From Pseudonocardia oroxyli (GTDB lineage: Bacteria; Actinomycetota; Actinomycetes; Mycobacteriales; Pseudonocardiaceae), in assembly GCF_900102195.1 (NCBI RefSeq), contig NZ_FNBE01000021.1:1-64000 (forward strand): a DNA stretch of 64,000 nucleotides, written 5' to 3'. A program made the translations under genes and the position numbers. The notes under the pieces are model-generated. The model ran no database searches, was not told where the DNA came from, and worked only from the letters and a program-made list of their open reading frames with translations. Of the stretch, positions 24,024-34,090 are shown one piece after another. How positions within the stretch are numbered: position 1 is the first letter of the stretch; each line of letters starts with the position of its first letter.

Positions 24024-24965
24024 GTGGCGAGACACGCGATCGGGCTGGACATCGGTGGGACCAAGGTGGCGGGCGCCGTCGTGGCCGACGACGGCACGGT
24101 GGTCGCCGAGCTGACCGAGCCGACCCCCGAGACGTCCGACTCCGCGACCATGTCCGCGCTGCTGCTCCGGATGACCGAGACACTGCGGACGAAGAAACCC
24201 GAGGTCGAGGCCATCGGCGTCGGCGCGGCGGGCACCGTGGAGTGGCCGAGCGGGCGGATCCTCTGGGCCCCCAACAACTCCTACCGCGACTGGGACATCC
24301 GCTCCGAGCTGGAGTCCGCGACCGGCCTCCCGGCCGTGGTCGACAACGACGCCAACGTCGCGGGTCTCGCCGAGGCGCTGCTCGGCGACACGCTCTACCG
24401 GGAGATGGTGCTGATCACGGTCGGCACCGGCGTCGGCAGCGGGATCGTGCTGGGCGGGCAGATCTACCGCGGCCCGCGCGGCTTCGCCGCGGAGCTGGGG
24501 CACATCGTCGTCGACCCGGCCGGGCCGCGCTGCGGCTGCGGGAAGCGCGGCTGCCTCGAGGCCGTGGCCAGCGGCAGTGCCCTGACCAGGACCGGCCGGG
24601 AGGCCGCCGCCGCGGACCCGGACGGCGTCATCGCGTCCCTCGCCCGCGAGCGCGGCGTCCCGGTGAACGGGCAGATCGTCACGGAGGCCGCCCAGGCGGG
24701 CGACCCGACGGCGGTCGCGCTGTTCCAGACCCTGGCCCGCTGGCTCGGGATCGGCATCGCCACCGTCACCACGATCTTCGAGCTCGACGCCGTCGTGATC
24801 GGCGGGGGCGTCGTCGAGACCGGGGACCTGCTGCTCACCCCCGCGCGCGAGGCCGCCGCCGAGTTCGCCTACGCCCCGCAGGTCCGGCCGCTCCCGCCGG
24901 TGCTGCCCAGCACGTTCGGCAGTGACGCCGGGAAGATCGGCGCCGCGCTGTTGGCCCTGTCGTGA
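24024..24965 (+). CDS. ROK-family glucokinase
   Basis: 313 residues from GTG 24024. N-terminal phosphate-binding motif GLDIGGTKVAGAVV, catalytic region DNDANVAGLAEALLG (Asp as base), glycine-rich TVGTGVGSGIVLGG, and the ROK zinc motif CGCGKRGCLE. Length and motifs match actinobacterial glucokinases (EC 2.7.1.2), which phosphorylate glucose with ATP and are tied to carbon catabolite control. It starts 56 bp from the divergent DoxX gene. The stop overlaps the phosphodiesterase start (GTGA), so a three-gene operon is likely. Confidence 0.92.
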   Translation: MARHAIGLDIGGTKVAGAVVADDGTVVAELTEPTPETSDSATMSALLLRMTETLRTKKPEVEAIGVGAAGTVEWPSGRILWAPNNSYRDWDIRSELESATGLPAVVDNDANVAGLAEALLGDTLYREMVLITVGTGVGSGIVLGGQIYRGPRGFAAELGHIVVDPAGPRCGCGKRGCLEAVASGSALTRTGREAAAADPDGVIASLARERGVPVNGQIVTEAAQAGDPTAVALFQTLARWLGIGIATVTTIFELDAVVIGGGVVETGDLLLTPAREAAAEFAYAPQVRPLPPVLPSTFGSDAGKIGAALLALS

Positions 24966-26587
24966 CCCGCCCGGGGACCGCCCCGCTCGTGCTGGGGCCG
25001 GTCCTGCGGCACGTCGGCGAGACCACCGCCACGGTCTGGGTCCAGACGGGCGCCGCGGCGACCGTCGAGATCCTCGGCGCCACGACCCGCACGTTCGAGG
25101 TCGCAGGCCACCACTACGCCGTCGTTCCGGTGACCGGTTTGGAGCCGGACTCCCGGATCCCGTACGAGGTGCGGGTGGACGGCGCGGTCGTGTGGCCGGT
25201 GCCGCACAGCCCGTTCCCCGCCTCCGTGATCCCGACGCGGGGACCGCGGACCGCGGGCCGGGCGCGCGTGGTGTTCGGGTCCTGCCGCTACGTCAAGCTG
25301 GCCGACCCGAAGTCCGCCGCGGCCTACGGCATCGACGCGCTCGACGCCTACGCCGCCCGGATGGCGGGCCTGCCCCCGGAGGAGTGGCCCACCGCGCTGC
25401 TCCTGCTGGGCGATCAGGTCTACGCCGACGAGCTCACCCCGCAGACCCGCAGGCGCATCGCGGGCCGCCGGGAGCGGCCGGAGAGCTGGCCGGACGACGA
25501 GATCGTGGGCTACGACGAGTACGTCGGCCTCTACCGGGACTCCTGGGTCGATCCCGAGATCCGCTGGATCCTGTCCACCGTCCCCACCGCGATGATCTTC
25601 GACGACCACGACGTGCGGGACGACTGGAACACCTCCGCCGCCTGGCGCGAGGAGATCGACCGGACCCCCTGGTGGCGGGACCGGATCCGCTCCGCGCTGG
25701 GCTCCTACTGGGTCTACCAGCACCTGGGCAACCTCCCCCCGGACGAGCTGGCGGCCGACCCCGACTGGCAGCGGGTCCGCGCCGCCGACGGCGACGTGTG
25801 GCCGCTGCTGGTGGAGCTCGCCGACCGCGCGGACGCCGAGGTGGACGGGGCGAAGGGCGTGCGGTTCAGCTTCCGCTGGGACATGGGGCGCACCCGGCTG
25901 GTCATGATCGACTCGCGCAACGGCCGGATCCTCGACGAGGGCAGGCACCTGATGCTGGGTGACTCCGAGTTCGCGTGGGTGGAGGAGCAGGTCGGCGCGC
26001 CCGGAGACGTCGACCACCTGCTGCTCGGGACGTCCGTGCCGTGGCTGCTGGCCCCCGCCCTCGGCGACGTCGAGACGATCAACGAGGTGGCGGCGGCCCG
26101 GCCCGGTCTGCGAGGCCGCGTCGGCGAGTGGATCCGGCAGCAGGCGGACATGGAGCACTGGCCCGCGTTCCGCGAGTCCTTCGACCGGTTGGGGGCGCTG
26201 GTGTCTCGGGCTGCGACATCCGGCCCCGCCACCGTGTCGGTACTGTCCGGTGATGTGCACCACAGCTATGCGGCCCGCGTCGACCTGCCGGGCGCGGCCG
26301 TCCACCAGCTGGTGTGCTCGCCCGTCCACAACCAGGTGCCCGCCGCCATCCGGGTCGCGTTCCGGCTCGCCTGGTCGCGCGCGGCGACCGCCGCCACCCG
26401 GGCGTGGGTGCGGCACGACGGGGTCCCGGAGCCCGCGATGAGCTGGACCAAGCTCGGCGGGCCGCTGTTCGGCAACCTCATCGCCACCCTCGACGTCGCC
26501 GACCGGCGCGCCGAGGTCGTGTTCGAGAAGCCCCGCTCGGCGTCCACCCTCGCCGCGCAGGCCCGCTACCCCCTGGAGGCGCTGTGA
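24962..26587 (+). CDS. PhoD-like metallophosphatase
   Basis: 541 residues from GTG 24962 (GTGA overlap). An N-terminal fibronectin-like beta domain (PVLRHVGETTATVWVQTG) precedes the PhoD catalytic domain: VVFGSCRY, metal ligands in LLLLGDQVYADE, MIFDDHDVRDDWN, and SGDVHHSY near residue 430. There is no Tat or Sec signal peptide, unlike classical secreted PhoD, so it is probably cytoplasmic. It probably cleaves phosphomonoesters or diesters with Ca/Fe. Co-translated with glucokinase and a GNAT acetyltransferase. Confidence 0.88.
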   Translation: MTRPGTAPLVLGPVLRHVGETTATVWVQTGAAATVEILGATTRTFEVAGHHYAVVPVTGLEPDSRIPYEVRVDGAVVWPVPHSPFPASVIPTRGPRTAGRARVVFGSCRYVKLADPKSAAAYGIDALDAYAARMAGLPPEEWPTALLLLGDQVYADELTPQTRRRIAGRRERPESWPDDEIVGYDEYVGLYRDSWVDPEIRWILSTVPTAMIFDDHDVRDDWNTSAAWREEIDRTPWWRDRIRSALGSYWVYQHLGNLPPDELAADPDWQRVRAADGDVWPLLVELADRADAEVDGAKGVRFSFRWDMGRTRLVMIDSRNGRILDEGRHLMLGDSEFAWVEEQVGAPGDVDHLLLGTSVPWLLAPALGDVETINEVAAARPGLRGRVGEWIRQQADMEHWPAFRESFDRLGALVSRAATSGPATVSVLSGDVHHSYAARVDLPGAAVHQLVCSPVHNQVPAAIRVAFRLAWSRAATAATRAWVRHDGVPEPAMSWTKLGGPLFGNLIATLDVADRRAEVVFEKPRSASTLAAQARYPLEAL

Positions 26588-27126
26588 GCGCGATGGGCCA
26601 CACCCTGAGCGAGGACGCGACGGACGACTCCGGCGCCCTCGCCGGCCAGACGGTCGTGCTGCGACCCACCGAGGAGCGTCACGTGGACGAGTTCCTCGCG
26701 ATCCTCACCGAGCCGGAGGTGGCGCGGTGGTGGCCGGGCTACGACCGGGAGCGGGTGGCCCGCGAGCTGATCGGCGCGCAGTGCTTCGCCATCGAGGCGT
26801 TCCGCGAGACCGTCGGGCTGATCTGCTTCGACGAGGAGGACGACCCGGAGTACCGGCACGCGGGGATCGACGTCGCGCTGGCCCCGAGCGCGCACGGGCG
26901 CGGGCTCGGCGCCGACGCGGTGCGGACCCTGGCGCGGCACCTGATCGTCGACCGCGGCCACCACCGCATCGCCATCGACCCCGCCGCGGACAACGTCAAG
27001 GCCATCCGCAGCTACGAGCGCGTCGGGTTCCGGCGGGTCGGGGTGCTGCGCCGCTACGAACGCGGCCCCGACGGCACCTGGCACGACGGCCTGCTGATGG
27101 ACCTGCTCGCCGAGGAGCTCGGCTAG
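26584..27126 (+). CDS. GNAT acetyltransferase, aminoglycoside 6'-N-acetyltransferase-like
   Basis: 180 residues from GTG 26584 (GTGA overlap with the phosphatase stop; ATG 26593 is the alternative). GNAT landmarks: VVLRPTEERHVDEFLAIL, AGIDVALAPSAHGRGLGADAVRTL (acetyl-CoA P-loop), HRIAIDPAADNVKAIRSYERVGFRRVG and YERGPDGTWHDGLLMDLL. This order resembles AacA4/AAC(6')-I-type and RimJ-like enzymes. Acetyl acceptor unknown; resistance activity is only a possibility. Its 3' end overlaps the convergent next gene by 4 bp. Confidence 0.85.
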   Translation: MSAMGHTLSEDATDDSGALAGQTVVLRPTEERHVDEFLAILTEPEVARWWPGYDRERVARELIGAQCFAIEAFRETVGLICFDEEDDPEYRHAGIDVALAPSAHGRGLGADAVRTLARHLIVDRGHHRIAIDPAADNVKAIRSYERVGFRRVGVLRRYERGPDGTWHDGLLMDLLAEELG

Positions 27127-27851
27127 AAGGGCGTGGCGGCCAGGAAGTCCTCCACCACCGTCCGGTCGCCGAACACCTCCAGCCGTTCCAGCGGCACCCG
27201 CCGCACGAGCGCGAGGAACAGCAGGGCCGCCGGGCCGCGCACGGCCGCGGCGGCCTTGCCGTGCCCGGGTTCCCAGGCCAGTCCCCCGCCGTCGGGCCGG
27301 ATCGTCCACTCCCCCGCGCCGTCGTCGGTGTCGGTGGCGTGCAGGTGCAGGTCCGCCGACATCGACGCGCCCACGCCGCCGCGCTCGACCAGCAGGTCCA
27401 GCCACTCGGACAGCCCGTCGACGGCGAGCTCGGGGGCCAGGTCGATCTCCCGCCCCACCGCGAGCTGCAGGTCCGCGCGGTGCACCGTCTCCTCGTGGAG
27501 GCGGCGCCGGATCCACCACTCGGCGGGCTTCGGGCCGGTGAAGGTCCACACCGGAGCGTCCGGGCCCACGGCGTCGACCGCCGCGGGCACCGCCGCGGCG
27601 CTCTCCCGCAGCCAGGCGACCGTGCCGTCGAGGTCCGCAGGCGGCTTGCCGCCCGGGACCTCGAGGGGGTCGAGGGCCTCGGTGGCGCGGTTCTCCACCA
27701 TGGTCGCGGCCCAGCGGTGTCCGCGGCCGAGGTGGCGCAGCAGCTTGACCACGTCCCATCCCGGGCACGTGGGGATCGGCGTGGCGTGGTCGACCTCGCC
27801 GACCAGTGCGGCGAAGCGAGCGTTCTCGGCGATGAGAGCCTCCCGGTACAT
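27123..27851 (-). CDS. Maleylpyruvate isomerase / DinB-like mycothiol-dependent family protein
   Basis: 242 residues from ATG 27851 (GTG 27860 possible). The N-terminal helical bundle has the family pattern ALIAENARFAALV, PTCPGWDVVKLLRHLGRGHRW and EEWWIRR-like LHEETVHRADLQLAVG (metal-binding His). The C-terminal MDMPI_C-like beta domain (DLHLHATDTDDGAGEWTI, VRGPAALLFLALVRR) binds the mycothiol cofactor in characterised members. Substrate unknown. The presence of this family fits a mycothiol-producing actinobacterium. Confidence 0.85.
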   Translation of the reverse strand: MYREALIAENARFAALVGEVDHATPIPTCPGWDVVKLLRHLGRGHRWAATMVENRATEALDPLEVPGGKPPADLDGTVAWLRESAAAVPAAVDAVGPDAPVWTFTGPKPAEWWIRRRLHEETVHRADLQLAVGREIDLAPELAVDGLSEWLDLLVERGGVGASMSADLHLHATDTDDGAGEWTIRPDGGGLAWEPGHGKAAAAVRGPAALLFLALVRRVPLERLEVFGDRTVVEDFLAATPF

Positions 27852-27912
27852 GGTCGTCACGCTAGAGGCTGGTGTCGGGTTGAAGTACATCCGCAGGGGG
27901 TAAAGCCGACTC

Positions 27913-28212
27913 ATGGCGGCCGAGCACCCGGAGTGGACCCGACGTGGACCCGGACGGTTCCTGCTGTGGTGGCCGTTCCTGTCGTTCGTCCTGATGGCGG
28001 TCCTGCCGGACGCCGGCATCGTCCCGATCGTCGCCTCCGGGGCCGGGCTGGCCCTGCTCGGGATCGTGGCGACGGTGGCGGCCCGGGTGCTGCATCGGCG
28101 CATCCTGCTGCACCGGGCGGCCGGCAGGCCCGCGGCACTCCCCGAGGGCGGCGGCGGACCGGTGGTCCCGGGCACCGTCGTCGAGGTCGATCCGTCGCCC
28201 CGGGCCGCGTGA
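27913..28212 (+). CDS. Small two-TM membrane protein
   Basis: 99 residues. After a polar N-terminus (AAEHPEWTRRGPGR), two hydrophobic segments (FLLWWPFLSFVLMAVLP and IVPIVASGAGLALLGIVATVAARVL) are joined by a short turn. A basic stretch and a flexible Pro/Gly tail follow. No family recognised. Divergent from the isomerase-like gene; 61 bp between starts hold both promoters. Confidence 0.65.
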   Translation: MAAEHPEWTRRGPGRFLLWWPFLSFVLMAVLPDAGIVPIVASGAGLALLGIVATVAARVLHRRILLHRAAGRPAALPEGGGGPVVPGTVVEVDPSPRAA

Positions 28213-28426
28213 CGCCCTTTCGGGTGGACCCGACGCGAACCCGCGGCGCCCCGGCCCGGCGCGGCCTCCCCGATGACACTCTTCCGACCGGCGCATCCGG
28301 GCGACGTCTCGGCGCGCTCCCGGCGCCTCCCGGCGTGCCGGGGCCGTCCGCACGGGGGAGGATCGCGGGCATGGGGGGAATTGTCGGGAACCGGTGCGCG
28401 CTCCGGCGAGTGCCGAGGTGGGCACC

Positions 28427-29422
28427 GTGAGCGCCGCGGCAGTCCAGCCGCCTGCGCGGCACGCCGCGCCCGCGCAGTCCGAACCGGACGCGGTGGAGGC
28501 CGTCGAGGAGCCGATCGGCAGGCACGCGGCCGCGCCGGTGCTCGTGCCGGACGGACCGCCGCCGATCACCGCGGGGGGCGAGATCGCGCCGGGGTACACC
28601 GTGGTCCAGCACCTGCGGCGCGGCGAGGACTACGACACCTACGACGCGTGGAGCCACATCCACCACTGCCACACCGTGGTCAAGGTGCTGCGCCCGGACC
28701 TCGTCGGGGACCCGCGCACCAAGCGCGGCCTGCTGCGCGAGGCGAAGCTGCTGCGCTCGCTGCGCCATCCCTACATCGTCCGGCTGCTGGACCTGGTCGA
28801 CGAGCGCGGACCCGCCCCCGTCCTCGTCCTCGAGTCGCTGCCCGGCGGCACCCTGTCGGACGCGATCGAGGGCTACGGCCGCTTCCCCGAGACCGCGCTG
28901 GCGCACCTCGGCCAGCAGCTCGGCTCGGCCCTGCGCTACCTGCACGAACGCGGCCGGGTGCACTGCGACGTCAAGCCCAGCAACATCGTGATCAGCGCCG
29001 GGGTCACCCGGGTCATCGACCTCGCCCTGGCCCGCGCGCCCGGACCGGCGCCCGCCGAGGTGGGCAGCGCCCGCTACATGGCCCCCGAGCAGGTGGTCGG
29101 CGGGTCGGTCACCCCGGCGACGGACGTCTGGGCGGTCGGGGTGGTCCTGCACGAGGCGGCGGCGGGCGTGCGGCCGTTCCCCGACGGGGTGGAGGACCGC
29201 GAGGCCACGGGCTCGCACAGCCTGTCCCGCACCGACACCACGCACCCGCGCGCCGACCTCGGGCGGGTCTACCCGCAGCTGCTCAAGCCCGCCCCGCGCC
29301 TGCGCTCGCGGCGCAGGCTCCCGGTCCGCGTCGCGAGCGTGCTGGACGGCTGCCTGCTCGTCGACCCGTCGTCTCGTCCGAGCCTGGCGGAGGTCCACGC
29401 CGCCCTCGACACCCTCCTGTGA
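28427..29422 (+). CDS. Serine/threonine protein kinase
   Basis: 331 residues from GTG 28427 (GAGG eight bases upstream; GTG 28394 also in frame). After a ~55-residue Ala/Pro-rich N-terminus, the kinase domain begins IAPGYTVVQHLRRGED: the Gly-loop is degenerate. Lys in HTVVKVLRP, the catalytic loop HCDVKPSN, then VIDLALAR in place of DFG (Asp kept), and GSARYMAPEQ. The lobe ends LVDPSSRPSLAEVHAAL. It is probably active but atypical; no PASTA or TM segment, so it is cytoplasmic. The stop codon lies inside the left arm of a 40-bp palindrome. Confidence 0.86.
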   Translation: MSAAAVQPPARHAAPAQSEPDAVEAVEEPIGRHAAAPVLVPDGPPPITAGGEIAPGYTVVQHLRRGEDYDTYDAWSHIHHCHTVVKVLRPDLVGDPRTKRGLLREAKLLRSLRHPYIVRLLDLVDERGPAPVLVLESLPGGTLSDAIEGYGRFPETALAHLGQQLGSALRYLHERGRVHCDVKPSNIVISAGVTRVIDLALARAPGPAPAEVGSARYMAPEQVVGGSVTPATDVWAVGVVLHEAAAGVRPFPDGVEDREATGSHSLSRTDTTHPRADLGRVYPQLLKPAPRLRSRRRLPVRVASVLDGCLLVDPSSRPSLAEVHAALDTLL

Positions 29423-29458
29423 GTGGCGATGGTCGCCATGGCGACCATCGCCACTCAC
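29419..29458. repeat. Dispersed palindrome, copy 1
   Basis: Perfect inverted repeat GTGAGTGGCGATGGTCGC, loop CATG, then its complement; the loop is self-complementary, so all 40 bases are palindromic. It contains the kinase stop codon. Near-identical copies lie at 32791-32836 and 49717-49762, each just after a gene, so it probably acts as a terminator or is a REP-like element. Confidence 0.8.
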
Positions 29459-29504
29459 GGGTTCCGCGTACGTCACAGCGGGACCGCTTGCACCGGAGAT
29501 ACTA

Positions 29505-29527
29505 GGACGTCAAACTAAATGACGTCC
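29505..29527. promoter_or_regulatory. Perfect palindromic operator upstream of icmF
   Basis: GGACGTCA, seven bases (AACTAAA), then TGACGTCC: a perfect 8-bp inverted repeat 20 bp before the icmF start codon, with GATACT, a fair -10, just upstream at 29498-29503. The size and place fit a TetR-type repressor site overlapping the transcription start. No TetR gene is adjacent. Confidence 0.6.
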
Positions 29528-29547
29528 GACGGTGTGCAGGAGGATCC

Positions 29548-32500
29548 ATGGCCAGTGCTGACGCGAGCGAGCTGTACGTCCCGAAGAACCCCATCCGGTT
29601 CGTGACCGCCGCGAGCCTGTTCGACGGACACGACGCGGCCATCAACATCATGCGGCGCATCCTGCAGCGGCAGGGCGCCGAAGTGATCCACCTGGGACAC
29701 AACCGCTCGGTCGACGAGGTCGTCACCGCGGCCATCCAGGAGGACGCGCAGGGCATCGCGCTGTCCTCCTACCAGGGTGGGCACGTCGAGTACTTCTCCT
29801 ACCTGGTCGAGCTGCTGCGCGAGCGCGGCGCGGGCCACGTCAAGGTCTACGGCGGCGGGGGCGGCGTGATCGTGCAGGAGGAGATCGACCTCCTCCACAG
29901 CCGGGGCGTCGCGCACATCTTCTCCCCCGAGGAGGGCCAGCGCCTGGGCCTGCCCGGGATGATCAACACGATGATCCGGGAGGCGGACGTCGACCTGGCG
30001 GCCGAGCCCCCGGCCTCCTACGACGGGCTGTTCACCGGTGAGACGGCCACGCTCGCCCGCGCGATCACCCTGGCCGAGGCCGGTCGGCTGCCCGCGGACG
30101 TGCTCGCGCGCGCCCCGGAGCGCACCGTCCCCGTGCTCGGCATCACCGGCACCGGCGGCTCGGGCAAGTCCTCGCTGACCGACGAGCTGGTCCGCCGCTT
30201 CCGCCTCGACCAGGAGGACAAGCTCCGGATCGCCGTCCTGGCCGTGGACCCGACCCGCCGCAAGGGCGGCGGCGCCCTGCTGGGCGACCGGATCCGGATG
30301 AACTCGCTCAAGGGCGACCAGGTCTACTTCCGCTCGCTGGCCACCCGCGGCAACGACGGCGTGATCCCCGAGAACCTGGGCGACGTCATCGCCGTGCTCA
30401 AGGCCGCCGCGTTCGACCTGGTCGTCGTGGAGACCCCGGGCATCGGCCAGGGCGACGCCGGCATCGTCCCGTTCGTCGACCGCTCGCTGTACGTGATGAC
30501 GCCGGAGTTCGGCGCCGCGTCCCAGCTCGAGAAGATCGACATGCTGGACTTCGCGGACGTCGTGGCGATCAACAAGTTCGAGCGCCGCGGCGCCGAGGAC
30601 GCCCGCCGGGACGTCGGCCGCCAGCTCGTCCGCAACCGCGAGGAGTTCGGCGCGAGCTGGGAGGACATGCCGGTCTTCGGCACCTCCGCCGCCACGTTCA
30701 ACGACGACGGCGTCACCGCGCTCTACCAGGAGCTCGGCACCCTGCTCGCCGAGAACGGCCTGGTCCTGCACGACGGGCGGCTGCCGAAGGTCGACACGAA
30801 GACCTCGCACACCCACGCCGCGGTCATCCCCCCGGAGCGGGTGCGCTACCTGGCGGAGATCGCCGAGACGGTCCGCGGGTACCACGCGCAGACCGAGGCC
30901 GAGGCGACCAAGGCCCGGGTGCGCCAGCACCTGCGCACGGCGCAGGAGATCGTCGGGTCCAGCGTCGACGAGGCGCTGCACAAGGCGGAGCAGGACCTCT
31001 CGGGCGAGGCCGCGGAGCTGGTCGACACCTGGCCGCAGGTCGTCGAGGACTACTCCGGGGACGAGCTCGTCACGAAGGTCCGCGACAAGGAGCTGCGGAC
31101 CACGCTGACGCGGGAGACCCTGTCCGGCAACAAGATCCCGCGAGTGTCGCTGCCGAAGTACACCGAGGACGCCGAGCTGCTGCGCTTCCTGCGCAAGGAG
31201 AACCTGCCCGGGAGGTTCCCTTTCACCGCAGGCGTGTTCCCGTTCAAGCGGGAGGGCGAGGACCCGGCGCGGATGTTCGCGGGTGAGGGCGACCCGTTCC
31301 GCACGAACCGACGCTTCAAGTACCTGTCCGCGGACTCCGAGGCCAAGCGGCTCTCGACGGCGTTCGACTCGGTGACCCTCTACGGGCACGACCCGGCGAC
31401 CCGCCCCGACATCTACGGCAAGGTCGGCACGTCCGGCGTCTCGATCGCGACGCTGGACGACATGAAGGAGCTCTACGCGGGCTTCGACCTCTGCTCCCCC
31501 AGCACGTCGGTGTCCATGACGATCAACGGCCCGGCGCCGACGATCCTGGCGTTCTTCCTGAACACCGCCGTGGACCAGCAGATCGCGCGCTTCGTCGACG
31601 AGGAGGGCCGCGAGCCGGACGCGGCGGAGCGCGAGGAGCTCACCGCGTTCGCCTACGCGAACGTCCGCGGCACGGTGCAGGCGGACATCCTGAAGGAGGA
31701 CCAGGGGCAGAACACCTGCATCTTCTCCACCGAGTTCTCGCTCCGGATGATGGCGGACATCCAGGAGTGGTTCATCCGGCACAAGGTGCGGAACTTCTAC
31801 TCCGTCTCGATCTCGGGGTACCACATCGCCGAGGCCGGGGCGAACCCCATCAGCCAGCTGGCCTTCACGCTGTCCAACGGGTTCACGTTCGTCGAGAGCT
31901 ACCTCGCGCGGGGCATGGCGATCGACGACTTCGCGCCCAACCTGTCCTTCTTCTTCTCCAACGGCATGGACGCCGAGTACACGGTCATCGGCCGGGTGGC
32001 GCGGCGGATCTGGGCCGTGGCGATGCGCGAGAAGTACGGCGCGAACGAGCGGTCCCAGAAGCTGAAGTACCACGTGCAGACCTCGGGCCGGTCGCTGCAC
32101 GCGCAGGAGATGGACTTCAACGACATCCGGACCACGCTGCAGGCCCTCTGCGCGCTCTACGACAACGCGAACTCGTTGCACACCAACGCCTACGACGAGG
32201 CGATCACCACCCCCACCGAGTCGTCGGTGCGCCGCGCGATGGCCATCCAGATGATCATCAACAAGGAGTGGGGCCTGTCGATGAACGAGAACCCCCTCCA
32301 GGGCTCGTTCGTCGCCGACGAGCTGACCGACCTCGTCGAGGAGGCCGTGCTGGCCGAGTTCGACCGGATCTCCGAGCGCGGCGGCGTGCTCGGCGCGATG
32401 GAGACCGGCTACCAGCGCGGCAAGATCCAGGACGAGTCGATGCTCTACGAGCACCGCAAGCACACCGGCGAGCTGCCGATCATCGGCGTCAACACCTTCC

Positions 32501-32763
32501 GCAAGGAGGGTGAGGAGGAGCCGCTGGAGATCGAGCTGGCCCGCGGCACGGAGGCGGAGAAGCAGTCCCAGCTGGAGCGCCTGGCGGACTTCCAGTCCCG
32601 CCACAAGGCCGAGGCCGAGCAGGCGCTGCGCAGGCTGCAGGACGTCGCCACCGGGGACGGGAACGTCTTCGACGAGCTCGTGAAGGCCGCGCGCGTCTGC
32701 TCCCTGGGCCAGCTCACCGACGCCTTCTTCGAGGTCGGTGGCCAGTACCGCCGGAACATGTAG
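29548..32763 (+). CDS. icmF: Fused isobutyryl-CoA mutase
   Basis: 1071 residues, the usual IcmF length. Residues ~15-150 are the B12-binding domain ([15 protein letters not shown], where His is the lower cobalt ligand, [16 protein letters not shown]). Residues ~200-400 are a MeaI-type G-protein chaperone: P-loop [25 protein letters not shown]. From ~500 on is the mutase TIM barrel ([53 protein letters not shown]). It interconverts isobutyryl-CoA and butyryl-CoA using adenosylcobalamin, with built-in cofactor gating. AGGAGG lies four bases before the ATG. A perfect palindrome upstream suggests repression. Confidence 0.95.
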   Translation: MASADASELYVPKNPIRFVTAASLFDGHDAAINIMRRILQRQGAEVIHLGHNRSVDEVVTAAIQEDAQGIALSSYQGGHVEYFSYLVELLRERGAGHVKVYGGGGGVIVQEEIDLLHSRGVAHIFSPEEGQRLGLPGMINTMIREADVDLAAEPPASYDGLFTGETATLARAITLAEAGRLPADVLARAPERTVPVLGITGTGGSGKSSLTDELVRRFRLDQEDKLRIAVLAVDPTRRKGGGALLGDRIRMNSLKGDQVYFRSLATRGNDGVIPENLGDVIAVLKAAAFDLVVVETPGIGQGDAGIVPFVDRSLYVMTPEFGAASQLEKIDMLDFADVVAINKFERRGAEDARRDVGRQLVRNREEFGASWEDMPVFGTSAATFNDDGVTALYQELGTLLAENGLVLHDGRLPKVDTKTSHTHAAVIPPERVRYLAEIAETVRGYHAQTEAEATKARVRQHLRTAQEIVGSSVDEALHKAEQDLSGEAAELVDTWPQVVEDYSGDELVTKVRDKELRTTLTRETLSGNKIPRVSLPKYTEDAELLRFLRKENLPGRFPFTAGVFPFKREGEDPARMFAGEGDPFRTNRRFKYLSADSEAKRLSTAFDSVTLYGHDPATRPDIYGKVGTSGVSIATLDDMKELYAGFDLCSPSTSVSMTINGPAPTILAFFLNTAVDQQIARFVDEEGREPDAAEREELTAFAYANVRGTVQADILKEDQGQNTCIFSTEFSLRMMADIQEWFIRHKVRNFYSVSISGYHIAEAGANPISQLAFTLSNGFTFVESYLARGMAIDDFAPNLSFFFSNGMDAEYTVIGRVARRIWAVAMREKYGANERSQKLKYHVQTSGRSLHAQEMDFNDIRTTLQALCALYDNANSLHTNAYDEAITTPTESSVRRAMAIQMIINKEWGLSMNENPLQGSFVADELTDLVEEAVLAEFDRISERGGVLGAMETGYQRGKIQDESMLYEHRKHTGELPIIGVNTFRKEGEEEPLEIELARGTEAEKQSQLERLADFQSRHKAEAEQALRRLQDVATGDGNVFDELVKAARVCSLGQLTDAFFEVGGQYRRNM

Positions 32764-32790
32764 GACCCGCGCCTGGTCAGCGCGCCCCCA

Positions 32791-32836
32791 CCCGTGAGCG
32801 GCGATGGTCGCTCTGGCGACTATCGCCGCTCACGGG
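32791..32836. repeat. Dispersed palindrome, copy 2
   Basis: Arms CCCGTGAGCGGCGATGGTCGC and GCGACTATCGCCGCTCACGGG (21 bases each, one G-T wobble pair) around loop TCTG. It lies between the 3' ends of icmF and the convergent MFS gene and could terminate both. Same element as at 29419 and 49717, with T-to-C changes kept compensatory in both arms. Confidence 0.8.
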
Positions 32837-34022
32837 TTGTGAGGCGGAGGGCGAGGGCCAGCGCGCCCAGCAGGAGGACCGTCACGTACCCCACCACCCC
32901 GGCCCAGCCGAGGTGGTCGTACGCGATCCCGCCGACCGTGCCGCCGACGCTGCTGCCCGCGTAGTAGCCGAACAGGTACAGCGAGGCCGCCACCGCCGGG
33001 GACCCGCCCTCCAGCAGGGACGAGCGCCGCCCCACCCAGCTGCTCGCGAGGGAGTGTCCGGCGAAGAAGCCCACGGTGAGCACCACCAGGCCGGCGAGCA
33101 CGGCGGGCAGCCACGATGGCGCCGTCGCCCAGGCCCCGAGCAGGGCGACCGCGATGCCCGCCCACAGCACCCGCGGCCTGCCGAACCGGTCACCCAGCCG
33201 ACCCGCCGCCGTCGAGGCGTAGGATCCCGCCAGGTAGCCGAGGAAGATCAGTGCGACGACCGTGGCGGGCAGCCCGAAGGGCGCGGCGAGTAGCCGGAAG
33301 CCGAGGTAGTTGTAGACCGTCACGAACGCGGCCATCAGCAGGAACCCGATGCCGAACAGGCACCGCAGCCCCGGGTCGCGCAGGTGGAGCCGCAGGTCGG
33401 GGCGGCGCGCGGGCACGGCGGGCGCCACCGACGGCGGCAGCAGCAGGCGGAACGCGACGGTGCACGCCAACGACACCAGCCCCACCACCAGCAGGGCGAC
33501 CCGCCAGCCGGCCAGGTCGGCCACCGCCGTCGCGATCAGCCGCCCGGACAGCCCGCCGATCGTGTTGCCCGCGATCAGCAGGCCCATCGCCCCGCCCAGG
33601 TGTCGCGGCGCGACCTCGCGGCTGACGTGAGACATCGCCAGGGCGGGCAGGGCCGCCAGCGCGATCCCCTGCAGCGCCCGGACCGCCACCAGCACGCCGA
33701 AGGTCGGGGCGAGCGGCGCGACGAGGCCCAGGACCGCCGAGGCGGTCAGCGCCGCCGTCATGACCCGCGCCCGGCCCCAGGACTCGGCGACGGCCGACAG
33801 CGGGACGACGGCCAGCGCGAGCGTCAGCGTGGTCGCCGACAGCGCCAGGCTCGAGGTCCCCGACGACACCCCGAACTCCGCGGCGAACGTGGGCAACAGG
33901 CCCTGCACTGCGTAGACCAGCACGAACGTGGCCAGGCCGGTGCACCACATGGCGAGGCCGAGCCGTCGGAAGCCGGTGGTGCCGCGTTCGTGCAGCAGGA
34001 TCGTCGTCGAGGTCGTTGTCAT
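32820..34022 (-). CDS. MFS transporter
   Basis: 400 residues with twelve predicted TM helices. Landmarks: RLGLAMWCTGLATFVLVYAVQGLLPTFA in TM1, the loop 2-3 motif AESWGRARV, and a matching loop in the second half (AGRLGDRFGRPRV). Overall like the YnfM/drug-efflux (DHA1) group. It probably exports a small molecule by proton antiport. Divergent from a LysR gene; 68 bp between the starts contain the probable control site. The stop lies within the right arm of palindrome copy 2. Confidence 0.9.
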   Translation of the reverse strand: MTTTSTTILLHERGTTGFRRLGLAMWCTGLATFVLVYAVQGLLPTFAAEFGVSSGTSSLALSATTLTLALAVVPLSAVAESWGRARVMTAALTASAVLGLVAPLAPTFGVLVAVRALQGIALAALPALAMSHVSREVAPRHLGGAMGLLIAGNTIGGLSGRLIATAVADLAGWRVALLVVGLVSLACTVAFRLLLPPSVAPAVPARRPDLRLHLRDPGLRCLFGIGFLLMAAFVTVYNYLGFRLLAAPFGLPATVVALIFLGYLAGSYASTAAGRLGDRFGRPRVLWAGIAVALLGAWATAPSWLPAVLAGLVVLTVGFFAGHSLASSWVGRRSSLLEGGSPAVAASLYLFGYYAGSSVGGTVGGIAYDHLGWAGVVGYVTVLLLGALALALRLTTRERR

Positions 34023-34090
34023 CGCTCACCGACCGTACGAGCCCGGCCAGCATGCGTCCAATGCATGTTCAGAGGTGTCATCATGCAGAA

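Noticed and set aside
28273-29505. A 410-residue plus-strand frame ending after the kinase
   Set aside because: Frame-shifted shadow of the Ser/Thr kinase, with Arg/Ala/Pro composition and no kinase motifs.
29515-32604. A 1029-residue minus-strand frame
   Set aside because: It is the antisense shadow of icmF: no family motifs, extreme Val/Leu/Arg/Gly composition.
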